Shown: piece by piece, positions 11,941 to 22,967 of the stretch
Position numbering within the stretch: position 1 is the first letter of the stretch
Layout of the letters: each line of letters begins with the position of its first letter
Origin: Ypsolopha sequella
Taxonomy: Eukaryota; Arthropoda; Insecta; Lepidoptera; Ypsolophidae
Length of the DNA: 64,000 nt
Direction: 5' to 3'
Assembly: GCA_934047225.1 (NCBI GenBank)
Contig: OW203985.1
Coordinates: forward strand, 2,993,501 to 3,057,500
Position numbers and translations under genes: made by a program
Notes under the pieces: generated by a model
Databases searched by the model: none
What the model saw: the letters and a program-made list of their open reading frames with translations, nothing else
Told to the model about the DNA's origin: nothing

Positions 11941-12110
11941 GGAAGGCACGTTAAACTGTGGGTCCAAGCCGAGTGCCCGAAGAAACGTGATAGGGCTCAC
12001 TTTTCGCGTTGGGATGTAAAAATCATCGGTAAAACATGGGTGTACGAGAGTGGACTGTAACTTGCATTTTACGGTCCATGCTAGGAAACAGCTCTGACAC
12101 CAAACCTGAC
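11941..12110 (+). repeat. SINE body fragment
   Basis: The sequence GTGATAGGGCTCAC...GTTGGGATGTAAAAATCATCGG...ACAGCTCTGACACC is an inverted, diverged match to the body of the SINEs at 10194 and 60240. No tRNA-like head is visible, so it is truncated. Confidence 0.5.
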
Positions 12111-12295
12111 TAGATCACCAAACACACAAACCTCGCTAGACCACCAAACACACAAACCGTGTTACTTTAAGCGATGTGAACATACCATATTGTTAATTGA
12201 ATGTACAACAAACTTTGAGTAGCAAACCAAATGGTCTAGACAACAAATGATAACGTACAATTTACGTAAAATACTTTACATTAACATTTAACATT

Positions 12296-12491
12296 AACAA
12301 AATCCGTACTCCTATCATAAATGCGGAAGTGTGTTTGTTGGTTTGTCCTTCTTTTACGCAGCAACGGAACGACGTGATTTTTTGCATAGAGATAGTTTAT
12401 GGGCTGGAGAGTGACATAGACTTCTTTTTATCCCGGGAATATACAAACAATATCAGCGCAAGCGAAGCTGCGGGCAGAAGATAGTCAATTA
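12296..12491 (+). mobile_element. Helitron-like non-autonomous element (3' part)
   Basis: The segment starts near ACTCCTATCATAAATGCGG, passes through ACGTGATTTTTTGCATAGAG, and ends in GAAGCTGCGGGCAGAAGATAGT. The GC-rich hairpin-prone end followed by a CTRR-like tetranucleotide and T resembles Helitron 3' termini. A better-conserved end of the same kind is at 27876-27910 on the minus strand. Family assignment is from recall of insect repeats, and no Rep/helicase is present. Confidence 0.45.
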
Positions 12492-13130
12492 TAATACTCG
12501 TATTTACTTGCCCGTTAGTTTGAAACATACAAACTAAAGTTTTAAAGAAACCCAAGAAAATCTAAACTGGAGAGTAATACGAAGTTTCATTACGATCAGA
12601 CTACTAAAGACGTCTAAATCACCTACTTTTTGCAGCAGCCGAGCGAGAAGGTTTACCTTAGAAGAAACATCCAAACGAAACTTACTGAAGGTAAGAAAGG
12701 CATTAATCTTAACAAGTCGTAGTTTTGGAACGGCCCATTAACCTTTCAGAGAACTAATGGAGAACAACTTCAGTTAAGTCGGGAAAATCGCTCGAATTTC
12801 TGACTTAAAAAACACACTTATTTTAATATAATTCACTGGCCTGTTTACTTTACATTTAAGTTAATTATTTAATTTGAGGGCACGGCAGTGCCCCCACCAA
12901 GACGAGCCAAAGGAAAAAGTGCACTACGTGCCTTTTCTTGAAGCGTTTCGTCGTATTTTCGAACTCTCGCAGCTTCCGTCTAGATAATACTAGAGAGCAG
13001 ACTTATGAAATACGCAAAGTTTCATTTGTATAGCTTACAAATGAACTTTGGATTTTATGAATACCTAAAATAGGTCGATTTCGTCACTGACTCACTCATG
13101 ATCATCAAAACATTTAGGGAACATTTTAAT
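12492..13130. other. No gene recognised
   Basis: No coding or structural signal is recognised in this stretch. Confidence 0.4.
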
Positions 13131-13755
13131 TTTAAAATTTAATTTGTAAATTTGGCATGTAGTCAGGTTAGGGCTAGCACACAAACAACAAAAAAAAATT
13201 AAGTTGGTAGCTTTCACCCTCCAACCACTCATACAGGGGTGTCCGGTACTGTATATACAGGCCAAACTCGATTTTAAAACAATCTAGTTTGGCTTAGGCC
13301 AAAGTAGCTTTGGGTTGTCATTAAAAACAACCACGTAGGTTATTTATGGGGGTCGCCTCACCCTCTAATCTATAACCTACTAGTTATTTTCTGCGCTGCA
13401 GGACGTTCAAAAAACTAGTTGAGCCTAGGCCAAACTAGTTTGTCCTAAGATCGGGTTTGGCCGGTAACCTATAAAACAATTTCTATCCCAAACTTCTAAA
13501 AGCCCTAGAAAGCTAAAATTTGGTTTGTAGACTAGGATTACCACAGAGACAACAAAAAATTAATATATCTGTTACTTTTAACCTCCAAGCGCATTAGGTT
13601 GGTCCGGTTCTGTATTATATAACAATTTCCATCCCAAAATTCCAAAAATTCTAGAAAGCTGAAATTTAGTATGCTGGCTGGGATTTATACATAAACAAAA
13701 AAACGGTAATTTTCATCCTCCAACCCCTCATAAAGAGGGGCCAGTCTGTTTATAA
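13131..13755. repeat. Degenerate direct repeats enclosing an inverted repeat
   Basis: A block of the form GAAAGCTGAAATTTxGTATG...ACAACAAAAAATTAA...TTTTCACCCTCCAACC recurs three times (about 13135-13250, 13480-13610 and 13622-13750) with considerable divergence. Between copies one and two, GGCCAAACTCGATTTTAAAAC (13259-13305) is inverted relative to ...GATCGGGTTTGGCC (13413-13462), each arm also carrying CTAGTTTGGCCTAGG-like palindromes. No coding signal is seen. Confidence 0.6.
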
Positions 13756-14217
13756 AATAGTCTTACATAAAGAAATGATATCTAAACAAAAAAAAAATGT
13801 ATAGTAGGTTGCCAAGACTCATAAAGCTTTCACTGTTAAAAAGTTATCAGATCTCATATAGAGCCAACTTTACAATACCAACAAACTCTACAAGCCGCAA
13901 CTCTAAAAACCCTCACAGTGTTTTAGAACATACCTCACAGTGTTTTCCTTCACCGTCAACAAGTGCAAGTATAAAAGTACTATGGACACCAAAAAACTAA
14001 TTTAAGCGCTCGAACGTTCTACCAAATTAGTGTTAATTATCCAGAATATAGAATCAAGGAGGCATGCTATACTCTGCCTATCGGTGGAGTATATAATAAG
14101 TGTATAAACCGAATCAATAGACCTTGGCAATAACCATGGTGACCGTTCTATCACCCTTACTCACACACTATCTTTCGTCTGTATTTATTCGCACATGGAA
14201 ATGTAAATAGTATTGGT

Positions 14218-14312
14218 GTCGGTTCAGTGTAACAACACTTAACTTATTTGACAGGCGTCCTCTCTTTGTCTTTTCGATACAGAAAGAAAAATACAGAAAG
14301 CTTAAATTAAGT
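14218..14312. mobile_element. Partial MITE related to 57607-57765
   Basis: GGTGTCGGTTCAGTGTAACA...ACTTAACTTATTTGACAG...CTCTTTGTCTTTTCGATACAG matches the left half and centre of the palindromic MITE at 57607, with the right arm decayed or lost. The RTE fragment begins immediately after it. Confidence 0.5.
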
Positions 14313-14317
14313 TCATC

Positions 14318-14790
14318 CATCCATCCGTCAGCCCGTATTCGTCCACTGCTGGACACAGGCCTCCCCAATATTACGCCACTCTTGGTGGCCCTAAGTCATC
14401 CTCATCCAGCCGCCACCCGCAACGTCCTTCAGATCGTCAGTCCAGCGGTCACTAGGGCGGCCTACGCTGCGCTTTGCTGTACGTGGTCTCCATTCCAATG
14501 CCTTACGGCCCCAACGGTTATCACGTCGGCGACAAATATGGCCAGTCCACTGCCACTTCAACTTACTGATTCGGCAGGCTATGTCGGTCACCTTCGATCT
14601 CTGACGGATATCTTCGTTTCGGATTTTATCCATCAAAGATATCCCAAGCATAGCCCGCTCCATAGCTCGTTGAGCTACCTTAAATCGGCGGATCAAGCCT
14701 TTGGTAAGAGACCACGTCTCAGCACTGTACGTCATCACTGGAAGGATGCATTGGTTATATACTTTAGCCTTTAAGCACTGCGGCACAAAA
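14318..14790 (-). pseudogene. RTE-type LINE reverse transcriptase, 3' fragment
   Basis: The minus strand encodes the C-terminal part of an RTE-clade reverse transcriptase. Characteristic runs are VYNQCILPVMTYSAETWSLT, RAMERAMLGISL, KLKWQWTGHICRR and KRSVGRPSDRWTDDLK, in the order known for this family. The continuous frame runs 14894-14391, with recognisable homology starting near 14790. The C-terminus then shifts frame, because the usual GLCPAVDEYG-like end lies just beyond the stop. The 3' tail is a CATC/GATG microsatellite at about 14318-14335, as in RTE elements. It is 5'-truncated: no endonuclease and no catalytic RT core. This is a dead insertion copied by target-primed reverse transcription. 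Confidence 0.9.
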
Positions 14791-14823
14791 TAACCACTTA
14801 CAGAATGTTTACTCCGAATAACT

Positions 14824-14956
14824 AGCGAAAACAGGCGCACGCAAACATAGACGCGTACGAACGACGATCTCGGAGATACTCGGGTGAATGCCAATACGGT
14901 ATTCTGCCGAGATCATCGTACGTACGCGCCTATGCATGTGTGCGTCTGTTTTCGCT
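14824..14956. repeat. GC-rich hairpin, about 52-bp arms
   Basis: Left arm AGCGAAAACAGGCGCACGCA (14824-14874) pairs with right arm ending GTGTGCGTCTGTTTTCGCT (14905-14956) at roughly 80-85%. The loop is about 30 nt. The stem is rich in CGTACG and GCGC, unlike the AT-rich surroundings. It abuts the 5' truncation point of the RTE fragment. Class unknown; MITE-like. Confidence 0.7.
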
Positions 14957-15484
14957 CCGTCGTCGAGTCGGCCTTCTGGTAGTATCTATTTTGTGACTGC
15001 GGTATTGGCGACGTAAATATGTGACGCAATTAAGTTTAGTCCTATCAAATAAGTTAAAGCGTGTTACATAGAATCGATATTATTATCGCTAAAATCCAAA
15101 ATTGTGATGACAGTGCATTTTATTCCCAAAGTCTGTTGATTAGGATAACCAAAAAAATATATATATATTCCTAACTAGTAAGACGTAACACTTTTTTGAT
15201 ATCATAAACAAGTAATACCCACTCAAGCATATTGATTGGAGTCATTATTACATAAAAAAATGAATCCAAGCGCGATCTCGCTGATTGCCTTCTCGCGTGG
15301 TTATGTTTGACCTTTTGCTCTGTAGCGCGGGACAAGGCGAAGTTAGCCAGCTGCTTATTGAAGACTGTGGAATCTTGATACTTGAACGAACATACTTCAG
15401 AAATTAGTTGTAGAGTCCGCCAGACTTCAGTTTAATAGTATTAAAATTAGTTTTGAGGTTACGCAATACTTAGTTCTAAATACG
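14957..15484. other. Spacer upstream of LINE remnant
   Basis: No intact gene. The last part probably belongs to the 5'-truncated LINE whose stop codon is at 15541, but no frame can be followed. Confidence 0.35.
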
Positions 15485-15904
15485 CGATACTCGTTGCCTG
15501 TCTTCAAAAGATTACTTAAGGATCATTTAATTTCTTTGTAAATGTTTGTTAAATCCCTTCTTCTGCCACTAATATTTATTTACTTTGGGTTTAAGTATTA
15601 TATTATTTATTTTTGTTATATATTAGTGTATATATTTATCGTATTATATGGATTTGAATGTACAATGTTATACTTGTGTATTTATTTTAGGTATTTGCTA
15701 ACCATTTAATTATTATTATTTATTTTGTGCACCACCTTCGCGTTATTTTTTCAAAGAATTAATTTCCACCCAAAGGTTTTCTGGAAGAAATTGCTATAAG
15801 TGATATGGTCGCCAATTGTAACCTTCTTCCATAAGTTTGTTCTGTTACCTTATTTATTTATTTTGGTGTACAATAAAGAGTATTTGTCTTGTCTTGTCTT
15901 GTCT
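15485..15904 (+). pseudogene. LINE 3' end with (TTGTC)n tail
   Basis: A short frame, RYSLPVFKRLLKDHLISL then a stop at 15539-15541, resembles the very C-terminus of a non-LTR reverse transcriptase. It is followed by a 3' UTR with AGAAATTGCTATAAGTGATATGG and GGTGTACAATAAAGAG. The element ends in TTGTCTTGTCTTGTCT at about 15888-15904. The same UTR motif (GAAATCGCTTTTAGCGATAAG) recurs at 17061. The stem-like GCTATAAGTGATA/GCTTTTAGCGATA pair marks this family's UTR. Severely 5'-truncated and non-functional. Confidence 0.65.
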
Positions 15905-17005
15905 AAAATAATTTATTAATTAAATTTACAAATTAATAATATTATTATAGTAGGTTAATACAGAGGGAATATTTAATATTGTTAATTCACATATTAAGTT
16001 AAGGATATCATTTATTCGTACATGTTTTATATCCAAAATATAGATCTAACAGCAAAATGCAGTCAACAAACAACATCAAAACAATGTCCCTAATTATTCG
16101 TGTATACTTAAAATTTATTGGGATATATTCCCAAGTATCAAATATAAAATTTAGTACTTATTTTAATAAAATAACATCTTCGCCTAGATATTCACTTAAA
16201 AACTCATTTAAAAACTAGGGGGCTATTTTTATGCATATGTTCCTAGCAACTCCTTCTCATTCAGTTCATCGTCGTCATACATATTTAAGACAAAATAATG
16301 TATTCATATTTTACGATTATTTCATTCATTTGCTGACACATTCTGAGGACGTGCTTCGAAATTATAATTATTTCGCGATTTAGTTTTTGATTCCACGCAT
16401 GAATACAAATACAAATACAAAATTGAACTATGATATAATCCATTTTTTATTTTATATTATTATACAAAAAAGACATTAAATGTCAAATCAAACCTGGAGA
16501 CAATTTTTATCTGAGAATAAAAATATTTTGTAACTAATTAGAGGATAAAAGTTTAAGACAAATATAAATTTTTCTACTACCTCTATGAAAAAGTTCCATT
16601 TAATACTCGAAATTAGTTTTGAAAATCAAACTTTCTGGGCCTCGTTGCGGAATGACTATCAGGTCAGTTTGAAATATCGTATTGAAATTTCATTTATTGC
16701 AAAATTAAGTTCTTTTTGGCGTTTGTCTTCATTTCATTTCTTTTTCACGTCCTTAGTTTGTCTTTACAATCGAGATTCCCTGCGAATGACATTTGTATAG
16801 TAGTGAAACTGCACTGATGTGTTGGTGAAAAATTATTGCCCTCCTTACAACGTGTAATGGCTAAGTGTTGTGTGACTGCACATGAGCGACTCCACTGTAC
16901 GTGTTATATACATAATTAATTATATTCTTATACTTACTAATCTCTTCAAAGCGGTTCGTATAATTATGATAGCACTCCACTTACAAGGAAGTTCGTCTAA
17001 TCATT
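15905..17005. other. AT-rich spacer, no gene recognised
   Basis: No gene or structured repeat is recognised. A short 71-residue frame at 16585-16800 has no motif. Confidence 0.45.
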
Positions 17006-17180
17006 AAATAAATAAATTGAATTGAATTGAATTGAATCATTAAATATATCTGACAACTAAAGGTTGCCTGAAAGAAATCGCTTTTAGCGATAAGACCGCC
17101 CATAGTTGTTTAAATGAATTAATCTTTGTTTTGTTCTTTTATCAAACTTTCTGTGCACATTAAAGAGTAATAATGGTATA
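17006..17180 (+). repeat. Short tandem tail plus second LINE 3' UTR
   Basis: AATTGAATTGAATTGAATTGAAT (about 17013-17036) is a pentanucleotide tail. It is followed by AAAGGTTGCCTGAAAGAAAT...GCTTTTAGCGATAAGACCGC and GTGCACATTAAAGAG, which match the 3' UTR of the LINE ending at 15904. No RT frame remains. Confidence 0.6.
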
Positions 17181-17693
17181 TTTTTCAAAAAAGTAATAAC
17201 TTGTGTTAGAAATAGGTGAAAGAAAAGCTTTTAGTTTGAGCGTAGCAGCGTATTGCACTTTTGAAGACATTTTTTAAAAACATCGGGAAAATGTTCCAAG
17301 AATACAACTCTTAGAGCACTTAGTTACTGAGCTGAAACCTTATTGCAGCAGAATTTATGAAAGAAGCAAGGCTGAGGCGACCAACTGTTAAGTTTTTAAC
17401 AGATATTTATTTGAAATTGGTTTGCTGTCTCCTGTTTTCGAAGTAAGTTCGAAATGACACAGTGTGACGCTGTTAAGATATTAATCGACAGACTTAGATT
17501 TAGTCGATAGACTTAAATGTAAAATGGCAACTCTATGTAGATTGTCTATGCACTCCTACTCTACCTTGTTGTTGATCTCTCATGATGTAAAATGTCGGCG
17601 TTTGTGTTTATAATAAAATACCAAGTTTATATGAAGAAAGTGCTTTTATTTCTCTGAAGATAACTGCCTACATAGACCGCGTGCCAAGATATA
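17181..17693. other. Host or older-repeat DNA upstream of BEL element 1
   Basis: No coding gene is recognised. TATAATAAAATACC near 17610 looks like a polyadenylation signal region, and the segment may be part of an older LTR, but no second copy was found to prove it. The last five bases, ATATA, are the left target duplication of the next element. Confidence 0.35.
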
Positions 17694-18108
17694 TGTTCAC
17701 GCTACAACGTGACGAATCCGCGCGCATGCGCGGATGGCTAGTCTCCCCCCGCGCGCCGGCTCGAGGCGCGCGCGCGGGCGCTGGCACTCACTCTGTTCCG
17801 CCGCAAACGTCGATCATATCAGACGTGTGTACACAATCGCGCCGCCAGCCCAAACAATATCGCGTATCCTGTGTTCCTAACAGTGTTGTGTTCATACCAG
17901 TGCTGTGTTTATTACTCCACATTACACCAAGACATTCTGCACATTCCTGACCAAAACGCCAGCTCCATCAGCCCAACAAGAAGGCTCAGCCCGTCAGCGC
18001 ATTCGTCGGCTCGCCCACAACATTCAGAACAGGTCAGTGCACCCACAATTCTCCAGTGTCAACCCTTAAATCCCATCAACTCTGCATTCCTGTAACCCCG
18101 CGGTTACC
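17694..18108 (+). repeat. 5' LTR of BEL element 1
   Basis: Starts TGTTCACGCTACAACGTGAC and ends GCGGTTACC, where the 3' copy has GCGGTTACA. GC-rich near the start (GCGCGCCGGCTCGAGGCGCG). No clear TATA box or AATAAA signal was noticed inside. Confidence 0.9.
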
Positions 18109-18109
18109 A

Positions 18110-18127
18110 TTTGGCCCTTCGAACCGT
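18110..18127 (+). promoter_or_regulatory. Candidate primer-binding site, element 1
   Basis: TGGCCCTTCGAACCGTTA begins two bases after the LTR. TGG complements the CCA end of a tRNA, and TTCGAACC resembles a T-arm complement. The primer tRNA was not identified. Confidence 0.4.
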
Positions 18128-19329
18128 TAGAACCAGCCCCCCTCTATTTACTACAGTCCATTTTCAATCCAAGAAAAATTTTGGTCCGTCGAGCGGAAAA
18201 TTTTTGGTTTATATCACCCCCCGCCTCCCCCCCGCCGGCCCGTAACTTTCTTTGAACCAGCCCCCGTCGATTTACAGTCCATTTTCACCCGGTTACATAT
18301 TTTGACCCCCTTCCCGGCCCTTTTTTCAAAAAAAAAAATAATATTTTGTGATCTTGAGAACACCTGTTTCGGGTAGGTGACTACTGCGTCCGCGCCGCCT
18401 AGAACATTCCATTTATCGGTATAGAACCGGCCCCCCCCGCCTCCGGCACAGAATAAACTCATTTTCATCCCGTTTGTTATTATTATTCAGCTCAGATAAT
18501 ATAATTATATTCATTCAGCCCAATTGTTTGTTACAGTCCACTATATATCTTTATTAAACCCCCACTGTCAAAGATAGTTTTCGTAGGTATCTTGCAAGAT
18601 ATTTTTTTTTGGTGCGAGTATAAATTCGTTTTATTTCGTTTTATTTTGAGTACATACGTATTACGTATTAACAAAGCTTGATTTGCATCATTGGATTGTC
18701 CGCTCATTTAGATCCGATTTCGGCTAGGTAAATACATTCTTTGTTTGTTTACTCAGAGAAGTAGGTAGGTATTTTATTCTATAAATAGAATTTTCGACGA
18801 TTGATGTTTTTGTTGTAAATATACTATCGTGTAGGCAAGAACTAACGCGTATTGTCGGCACATGATTTCAAGGCAAATAACATAAAAGTGAACAAGGTCA
18901 TCAGCCCTTTTCGATATTTTATGTTACGGTAATCTTGTGTTACAGTAATATATTGCCGGACAGTTTTTTCGTGTTATTGTCTGCTTTTTTAACCGGGTGC
19001 ATATAGCAGAAATATAGTAAAAAATTTTTTTTTTCTTCTCGTCTCTGCTCTTAATGTTTATGGTACACATATAGGGTGTTCCACGTTGGTTTATCAGCTC
19101 ATATACAGGTTGTTTAAAAAAAAAAAAATTTTTTTTTTCTCTATCGTGTTTATTTAAGTGTTCCGTGTTCCGTTTGAACATAGTCGTTGTTACTTCATCT
19201 GCGCAAGTATCTCAGCTCTATTCATCTATCTCATCAATTATTTTAGTTGTACGTCCGCTCTTATAGTTCAGCTCAAACTCGTTGCGTATTTTATATTAGT
19301 AAACAACCACCTAGTTTAACAAGATTAAG
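18128..19329 (+). other. Leader of BEL element 1 with C-rich repeats
   Basis: An untranslated region of about 1.2 kb. The motif AACCAGCCCCC...TTTACAGTCCATTTTCA occurs near 18133 and 18257, with weaker versions near 18432 and 18525. Poly-A and poly-T runs lie at about 18325 and 19110-19140. Function unknown; it could be packaging or regulatory sequence. No coding frame is supported. Confidence 0.6.
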
Positions 19330-20250
19330 ATGCCTTCGAAATCACAAGCCGCGATGTTTCGTGAGGCCGTAAAGGCGATAGTTCTGTTAAAGGAGATTGG
19401 TGCGGCGCGGCGGTCGAGGCAGGCGACAGAAAAACATATTCTGTGGCGGACTTCACCGCTCGTTACGCAAACATACAACGCGTTAAAGCTAAATTAGAGG
19501 ACGTGTTTTATGAAATTCTTGACGATGAGGATCTGTCCGACGAAACTGAGGCAACCTACACGGAAAATTTTCAGTCAGCACTTAGCGACTATGATGCTAT
19601 ACTAGTGGCATTCGAAAAACTGAAAGAAAAATCAGCTCTTCCGGACAAGACGCAACCTCTCAGCTCAAGTACACCCGTTGGTGTTCTACCAAAAATACCC
19701 ATACCGGAGTTTCATTCGAACGTTGAAGAATGGCCCTCATTTATTGCTGTTTTTAGGAGCCTCATCAGTGAGATGGCTACAGTCTCGGATGCTGTCAAAC
19801 TGCATTATTTGTTAGGCGCCCTAAAGGGTGAGGCACATGAGATGGTGAAACACCTCTACCCTACCAACGAGAATTATCCCATAGCCATGGAAATTCTCAC
19901 CAAGCGTTACGACAATCGTCGCCTACTCATTGACCGATTTGTGGACATCATCATGAACCTTCCGCACATCCACATGCGCTCGGATATCCGCACATCGTTC
20001 TTAATTCCGCTTATCTCAGCGCAAAGCGCTCTCCGCAACCTTGATCTGCCCATGAAGGATTCTGACTATGTTTTCGTGTCACACGCTCATCTGCTCATTT
20101 GCTGCCTCCGTCTCTACGTGAGCAGCCCAGACAGCGCTCAGCGCATGAGCCTCAATACCATTCGGCACATGCTACACAGGCATACACGTCCCATCCCAAC
20201 TCGCCCACTCAATCGCGATCGCCAAGTAGGTCTCGGGTAGGTAGGCAACA
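19330..20250 (+). pseudogene. gag: gag of BEL element 1 (frameshifted, zinc knuckles lost)
   Basis: The first ATG after the leader (19330) opens frame 1, but the recognisable Gag is in frame 3 from 19443, which begins at GTG and not ATG. A frameshift near 19430 is therefore likely. LPKIPIPEFHSNVEEWPSFI starts the DUF1759-type Gag core shared with the other two elements. After DLPMKDSDYVF the match is lost, and a basic serine-rich linker continues in frame 2 to a stop near 20252. No CCHC zinc knuckle is present, whereas the gag genes of elements 2 and 3 carry cysteine knuckles at this place, so a deletion removed them. The product would be a nucleocapsid-defective Gag. Confidence 0.8.
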
Positions 20251-20365
20251 ATGACTACCTACAATAACAGAGCACTATGAAGGCGAGGACGACCAACACT
20301 CAGCACACTCAGCACACTCATCACACATTCACTCATCACATACACACTCAGCTCATTTTCACTCA

Positions 20366-22261
20366 ATGACTTCAACTCCAACAGAGAATTCCTGTGACTC
20401 CGCACAACGTGTAGTGAACGTCACTAACACACCAATTTTGTTGCCAACCGTCTCACTTAAAATAGCAGACGTAAATGGTCAATTTCACTCAGCACGAGCC
20501 CTGTTAGACTGTGGAAGTATGCTGACTCTTTGTTCTCAGCGCATGGCCACAATTTTAAATTTACCAATAAAACATACATCTCTAAAAATCGCAGGAGTTG
20601 GAAATCAGCACACACAAAACTCAAAGGCATCAATCACAATTGTATGCCGACCTACACACCGTGATACACCTACGATCACGGCCACAGCTCATATATTGAA
20701 GAACGTAACTGGGTACCTACCGTTAGAAAAGGTTCCAGATCTCGCTCAGTTAACAGGTCACCCACCGATTCCTCTTGCTGATCGAGAATATCACACACCA
20801 GCTCCGGTTGATCTAATACTAGGATCTGACGTTCTTGGTCAAGTGTTAGACGGAACCAAGGTTTCGCTCGGCCCTGGCAAGCCTATAGCCTTCGGCACGA
20901 TATTTGATTTTACATTGATAGGACCTTTCGAAAGTTTACACACCTCACCCACGAATCAGGTCAATTCAGTTCACATTGTCGGCTCTCACACGGACTCAGA
21001 GCATTCCACTCATGACATTCACAAAAGTCTTGAGAGGTTTTGGGAATCCGAGGAACCCCAAACCTACAAGCATACCAGCCCATTAGAGGATCAGTGTGAG
21101 GACATTTTCCGCACCACAACTACTCGTGAACCATCAGGTCAATATATGCTTACACTGCCCTTTCTGCACAACGCGCCGACATTAGGTTCCACTCATGCTA
21201 TTGCGCTACGCAGGTTTCTCAATTTAGAGAAGAAGCTGCTAGCGAACCCGCCCTTCCGCTCGAAATACGTAGAATTCATGTCAGATTACATAAAATTGGG
21301 ACATATGTCGCCGTGTCACCCCAATACCTTTGCTCATAAATCCCATTTCTATATCCCACATCATGGCATATTCAAGCCAGGATCAGAAAAGTTACGCTGC
21401 GTGTTTGACGGAAGTTGTAAGAGCTCAAACGGCGTCAATCTAAATGATTGTCTTCATACAGGTCCAGCTCTTCAGCAAGATATTGTTGACATTATCATGT
21501 CCTTCAGGATCCACTCACAAGTTTTCAGCACAGACATCCGAATGATGTTCAGAAATATACTCATTCACCCAGAGCAAAGACCTTTTCAACTCATTCTCTG
21601 GCGGTCTTCACCCGACCAGCCCCTGCTCACGTATGCCCTTAATACCGTCACATATGGATTAAGGTCCAGCCCATACCATGCCATCCGCACTTTACTCCAA
21701 TTGGCTGATGACGAAGGTCATCGCTACCCCCACGCTGCTCAGATCCTCCGCAAATCAATATTTGTGGACGACATTCTCTCAGGTGCAGATTCTGTGGAAT
21801 CTGCTCAGTCGCTCCAAAGCGACCTGATCGAGTTACTCGCCCTAGGTGGCTTCCAGCTCAGTAAATGGACCTCCAACTCACCTCAGCTCCTTGAACGGTT
21901 CCCAGATGACCAGTGCGACATGCCCAAGGACTTTGACTTCAGTCCCGACTCTAATTCCATTAAGGTTCTGGGAATACAGTGGATTCCTCAAACTGATGAG
22001 TTCACTTATCGCATTTCTCTGCCCACTCATGCTCAAGTCACAAAGCGCTCCATTCTTAGTACAGTAGCGTCTCTCTATGACCCCAATGGCTGGGTTACTC
22101 CAGTCATCTTCCGCGCAAAGATTCTTTTGCAGAAGCTTTGGCTTCTGAAAATAGGATGGGATGAGCCTATCTCTGAAGAAGTAAGTCCACACAGAGTGGC
22201 AACACATCTCAGAGGATCTTCCTCAGCTCTCAAACCTCCGTTTACCTCGACACATTTGTAA
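20366..22261 (+). pseudogene. pol: Protease-reverse transcriptase segment of pol, element 1
   Basis: A 631-residue frame starting at ATG. In-frame sequence just upstream is His/Ser-rich (CACTCA repeats, 20296-20365). ARALLDCGS places the aspartic protease near residue 48, with DCG instead of the usual DSG/DTG, which may impair catalysis. LRCVFDGSCKSSNGVNLND and FSTDIRMMFRNI are RT motifs, and FVDD at residues 466-469 is the polymerase box. The thumb/connection follows (LASLYDPNGWVTPV-like). The frame is lost near 22175-22200 by a one-base change, and RNase H continues in frame 3. Confidence 0.88.
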
Positions 22262-22967
22262 GTATAAGCCCACGTCTACTTACTCACTTCACGGGTTCGC
22301 GGACGCATCAGAGGCTGGCTTTGGTGCCGCTATCTACCTTCATGAGCGCAATACCACTGGACATGTCAATGTACACCTAATCATTGGCAAATCCAAGGTC
22401 GCACCCATTAAGACTCGCCTCTCAATCCCGAAATTGGAGTTGTCAGCCGCGACTCTTTTATCTCAGCTCATGACTCGAGTGTCAGCCCAACTGTCAGCTC
22501 ATATAGCCATTCAAACACACACATGCTGGTCAGATAGCACAATAGTGTTGGCATGGCTCAATACCCCACCTCACCGATTACAGACTTTCGAGGCCAATCG
22601 AGTGGCTAAGATCACAGCTGCTTCAACTAGCGGTACGTGGAGGCATGTGCCCACGAATCTCAACCCTGCTGACTGTGCAAGCAGAGGCATGTCTGCCCAG
22701 TCTCTCTCACTTCATGACCTTTGGTGGTCACCCAGCTGGCTCAAAGAACCTACCTGCACTTGGCCCAAGATGCCACCCGCTCTAAGCCATCATGCTCTCC
22801 CAGGCCTTAAGCCCAAAAAAGTACCAGCACACATAGCAGTCCCAGATATCGATCTGGACTTGCTCACTCGCTACAGCTCACTTGACAAGCTCGTCGGAGT
22901 GACGGCTTGTATTAAAAGGTTCATATTCAATTGTCGGCACAGCCCAGATGCAGCTCTGGTCCGTTGA
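22179..22967 (+). pseudogene. pol: RNase H segment of pol, element 1
   Basis: Frame 3 continues the polyprotein: HGFADASEAGFGAAIYL (first RNase H Asp), IPKLELSAATLLSQL (Glu), CWSDSTIVLAWLNTPP (Asp) and NPADCASRGM (Asp). These four blocks match the RNase H of element 3 in order, so the catalytic set D-E-D-D is present. The frame stops at 22965-22967 after NCRHSPDAALVR, where a second one-base shift moves integrase into frame 2. Confidence 0.88.

Noticed and set aside
14382..14774. 130-residue plus-strand frame
   Set aside because: It is the antisense of the RTE reverse transcriptase fragment, whose minus-strand translation carries the conserved motifs.
17462..17672. Possible older solo LTR (TGTGACGCTG...GCCTACA) upstream of element 1
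   Set aside because: No second copy and no target duplication could be found in the window, so there is no support beyond TG...CA ends and an AATAAA-like run.
17681..18095. Two overlapping short frames in the 5' LTR, repeated at 24357-24759
   Set aside because: They are identical because they lie in the two LTRs. They are LTR sequence and not independent genes.
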